Origin: Vulcanimicrobiota bacterium
GTDB lineage: Bacteria; Vulcanimicrobiota; Vulcanimicrobiia; Vulcanimicrobiales; Vulcanimicrobiaceae
Assembly (NCBI GenBank): GCA_019233165.1
Contig: JAFAMS010000206.1
Location: forward strand, 1-5,868
DNA: 5,868 nucleotides
Direction: 5' to 3'
Part shown: positions 4,521-5,868 of the stretch, piece by piece
Layout of the letters: every line of letters starts with the position of its first letter
How positions within the stretch are numbered: position 1 is the stretch's first letter
Position numbers and translations under genes: made by a program
The notes under the pieces: model-generated
The model's input: the letters and a program-made list of their open reading frames with translations, nothing else
The model's database searches: none
What the model was told of the DNA's origin: nothing

Positions 4521-5868
4521 GCGAGCAGCTCCACGTGCCGGTTCGCAGCGTCGATGCGAATCGTCTTCGCCGAAGACCAACGGCGGAAGAGCGTCTCGCC
4601 GGCACCGATCACCGCGGGCAAGTTCAGCTCGCCGGCGCGAATCGCCATATGCGAGTTCACGCCGCCGTACGCCGTGACGAATCCGGCGATCCGGTGGGAG
4701 AAGAGCCAGTCGTAGCCGGGATCGGCGCTGGGAATGAAGACGATCGCGCCGGTCAAGTCGGCCCCGCCGGCCCGGATCGCTTCTTCCGTGCAGACGGCGC
4801 CTTCGGCCGACCGCTGCGTGATGTAATGCGGCTCGTCGACGGGGAGCTCGAACGCCCAGACTTGATCGGGATCGACGATCAGCGGCGGGAAGACGAGCTG
4901 CATCGTCTGCGCGTACCGCGCCTTTCCGCGCGCGATCGCGTCGCCGAAGACGGTGCGCGGGTTGCCGCTCCCCGAATAGAGCTCCTTGATCGCGGCAACG
5001 TCGGCGTACGACATCTCTTCCTTCGAGAATCCGAGCTCGCCGAGCATCGCCAAGACGTCGCTGAGGTTACGCGTGAATGCAAACTTCGCGTACTCCCGGC
5101 CCTCGATCGCCGCCCGCAGGAACTCGAAGAGTCCGACGATGTCGTGCGTGAAGCCGTGCTCTCGGAGCAGCCGGTCGATCTCACGCATCTGGGGGATCGA
5201 GAGGCTGAACAGCTCGTCGCCGTCACGCTCGTGCTCGCGTTTCGCCTTCCACTCGAAATACCGTTCCGGGGCTTCGTCGTAGCGCGGCGAGAGAATGTCG
5301 TACGTTCCGGGACGCAGGTGTCCGTAGCGTTCGAGGAACTCTTCGGGAGAGCTGCCGGCGAGATCGCGGACCAGCCGTCCGCTGACCGTATCGAGTCCCG
5401 TCATGAACGCATTGTAGTCACGATGCGAGAGCACCTCGACGGCGACCAGCGAGCGCAGCAGCTGGACGGCGATGAATCCCGCTCGCGCGAGCCCGGCAAA
5501 CGGGAGCGTCCCATACCGCTTGCAGTCTTCGAGGAGCCAATACATCTTCGCGATCGGATCGATCCCGCTCGCCAGGATCGTCTTGCGCCGCTCCTCGAGG
5601 ATTGCGATCTTCGCGCCGTCGGCGCGCCAGAGACCGCCCTCGCGATCGATGATCCGGTTCGTGAGCGCTCGCAGGCTGTTCGCCAGACGCTCGCGATCCT
5701 CGCTCGAGAAGCCGAATTCGGAGAGCCGGTTGAGCCGCTGCGGCAGATCGAACGTGTAGCACGAGAAGACGATGTCGAACTCGACCCGATCGTGCAGCGT
5801 CGGCGCGGCTATGAGTTGATTGATGTAGTAGCTAACCAGCCGGTCCGCGAGCCCGTTTTCGATGTCGC
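4517..5868 (-). CDS. Phosphohistidine-domain ATP-dependent kinase resembling L-glutamine kinase (Cj1418 type), C-terminal part
   Basis: The frame is open from the right edge to TGA at 4519-4517, giving 449 visible residues; the N-terminal ATP-grasp domain should lie outside the window. The visible part has a helical middle region starting near DIENGLADRLVSYYINQL, with HDRVEFDIVFSCY soon after, and ends in a PEP-utiliser swivelling domain. That domain carries YGGVNSHMAIRAGE, whose His (codon 4651-4649) is the expected phospho-acceptor, followed by NLPAVIGAGE. The protein stops 43 residues after this His, so the PEP/pyruvate TIM barrel of PEP synthase and pyruvate phosphate dikinase is absent. 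In this architecture the phosphate moves from ATP through the His to another acceptor. In C. jejuni Cj1418 the acceptor is the amide nitrogen of glutamine, with AMP and phosphate released. The following Cj1417-like and Cj1416-like genes support the same role. A rifampin-phosphotransferase-like enzyme is the main alternative. An ATG at 5545 is internal, not the start. Confidence 0.85.
   Translation of the reverse strand, partial: DIENGLADRLVSYYINQLIAAPTLHDRVEFDIVFSCYTFDLPQRLNRLSEFGFSSEDRERLANSLRALTNRIIDREGGLWRADGAKIAILEERRKTILASGIDPIAKMYWLLEDCKRYGTLPFAGLARAGFIAVQLLRSLVAVEVLSHRDYNAFMTGLDTVSGRLVRDLAGSSPEEFLERYGHLRPGTYDILSPRYDEAPERYFEWKAKREHERDGDELFSLSIPQMREIDRLLREHGFTHDIVGLFEFLRAAIEGREYAKFAFTRNLSDVLAMLGELGFSKEEMSYADVAAIKELYSGSGNPRTVFGDAIARGKARYAQTMQLVFPPLIVDPDQVWAFELPVDEPHYITQRSAEGAVCTEEAIRAGGADLTGAIVFIPSADPGYDWLFSHRIAGFVTAYGGVNSHMAIRAGELNLPAVIGAGETLFRRWSSAKTIRIDAANRHVELLA
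4529..4532 (-). promoter_or_regulatory. Ribosome binding site deciding a CTG start
   Basis: GGAG on the minus strand lies 8 bases before the CTG at 4520-4518, inside the end of the kinase gene. The next gene downstream has the same core at the same distance before a normal ATG. This supports CTG as the true start of the Cj1417-like hydrolase, because no ATG, GTG or TTG suits its conserved N-terminus. Confidence 0.6.

Larger units (their letters stand above)
1..5868 (-). other. Probable single operon with all five junctions overlapping
   Basis: Every gene pair overlaps: CTGA (4517-4520), ATGA (3924-3927), ATGGCTGA (3178-3185), GTGA (1980-1983) and ATGGTTGA (814-821). There is no room for internal promoters or terminators between genes, and none is seen. 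The two upstream junctions have a GGAG core 8 bases from the start codon; the three downstream starts have no clear ribosome site and probably depend on coupling. The six products should therefore be made together, consistent with one pathway. Confidence 0.85.

Noticed and set aside
4517..5868. PEP synthase or pyruvate phosphate dikinase
   Set aside because: Only the swivelling His domain is shared; the C-terminal PEP-binding barrel is absent and the neighbours are not those of central metabolism.
1..5868. CRISPR array, tRNA, rRNA, insertion sequence or terminator
   Set aside because: No direct-repeat array, RNA-gene signature, transposase or T-tailed hairpin was found by eye, and coding sequence fills the window without gaps.

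Overview
The window is one stretch of GC-rich bacterial DNA in which six genes lie end to end on the minus strand. Each gene overlaps the next by 4 or 8 bases, so there is no intergenic gap and no visible promoter or terminator. Both ends are cut: the first gene of the transcript enters from the right edge and the last runs off the left edge. The organism cannot be named from this sequence. The codon style (many GCG, CTC, GTC and ATC codons, frequent cgatcg-type words) suits a high-GC Gram-negative or a little-cultivated phylum such as Eremiobacterota/Vulcanimicrobiota, but that is only a guess.

In transcript order (right to left) the genes are: the C-terminal part of an ATP-dependent phosphohistidine-domain kinase resembling the Campylobacter jejuni L-glutamine kinase Cj1418 (4517-5868); a class I glutamine-amidotransferase-fold hydrolase resembling Cj1417 (3924-4520); a small nucleotidyltransferase resembling the CTP:phosphoglutamine cytidylyltransferase Cj1416 (3178-3927); two tandem paralogous sulfotransferase-fold proteins (1980-3185 and 814-1983); and a CysQ-type 3'-phosphonucleotide phosphatase (1-821).

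The first three genes, in this order, match the enzymes that in C. jejuni make the phosphoramidate donor for O-methyl phosphoramidate decoration of capsule: Gln to Gln-phosphate, to CDP-Gln, to CDP-amidate. In that pathway a kinase (Cj1415) then adds a 3'-phosphate, giving 3'-phospho-CDP-amidate, which is chemically analogous to PAPS. No such kinase is visible here; it may lie outside the window. The rest of the operon suits a PAPS-like donor. The two sulfotransferase-fold proteins keep the Arg/Ser pair that binds a donor 3'-phosphate, and CysQ would remove the 3'-phosphate from the spent nucleotide.

The main proposal is therefore a phosphoramidate-transfer operon in which sulfotransferase-fold enzymes are the phosphoramidyl transferases and a CysQ relative recycles cytidine 3',5'-bisphosphate. 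The rival reading is that the two transferases and CysQ serve ordinary PAPS-dependent sulfation and are only co-transcribed with the phosphoramidate genes.
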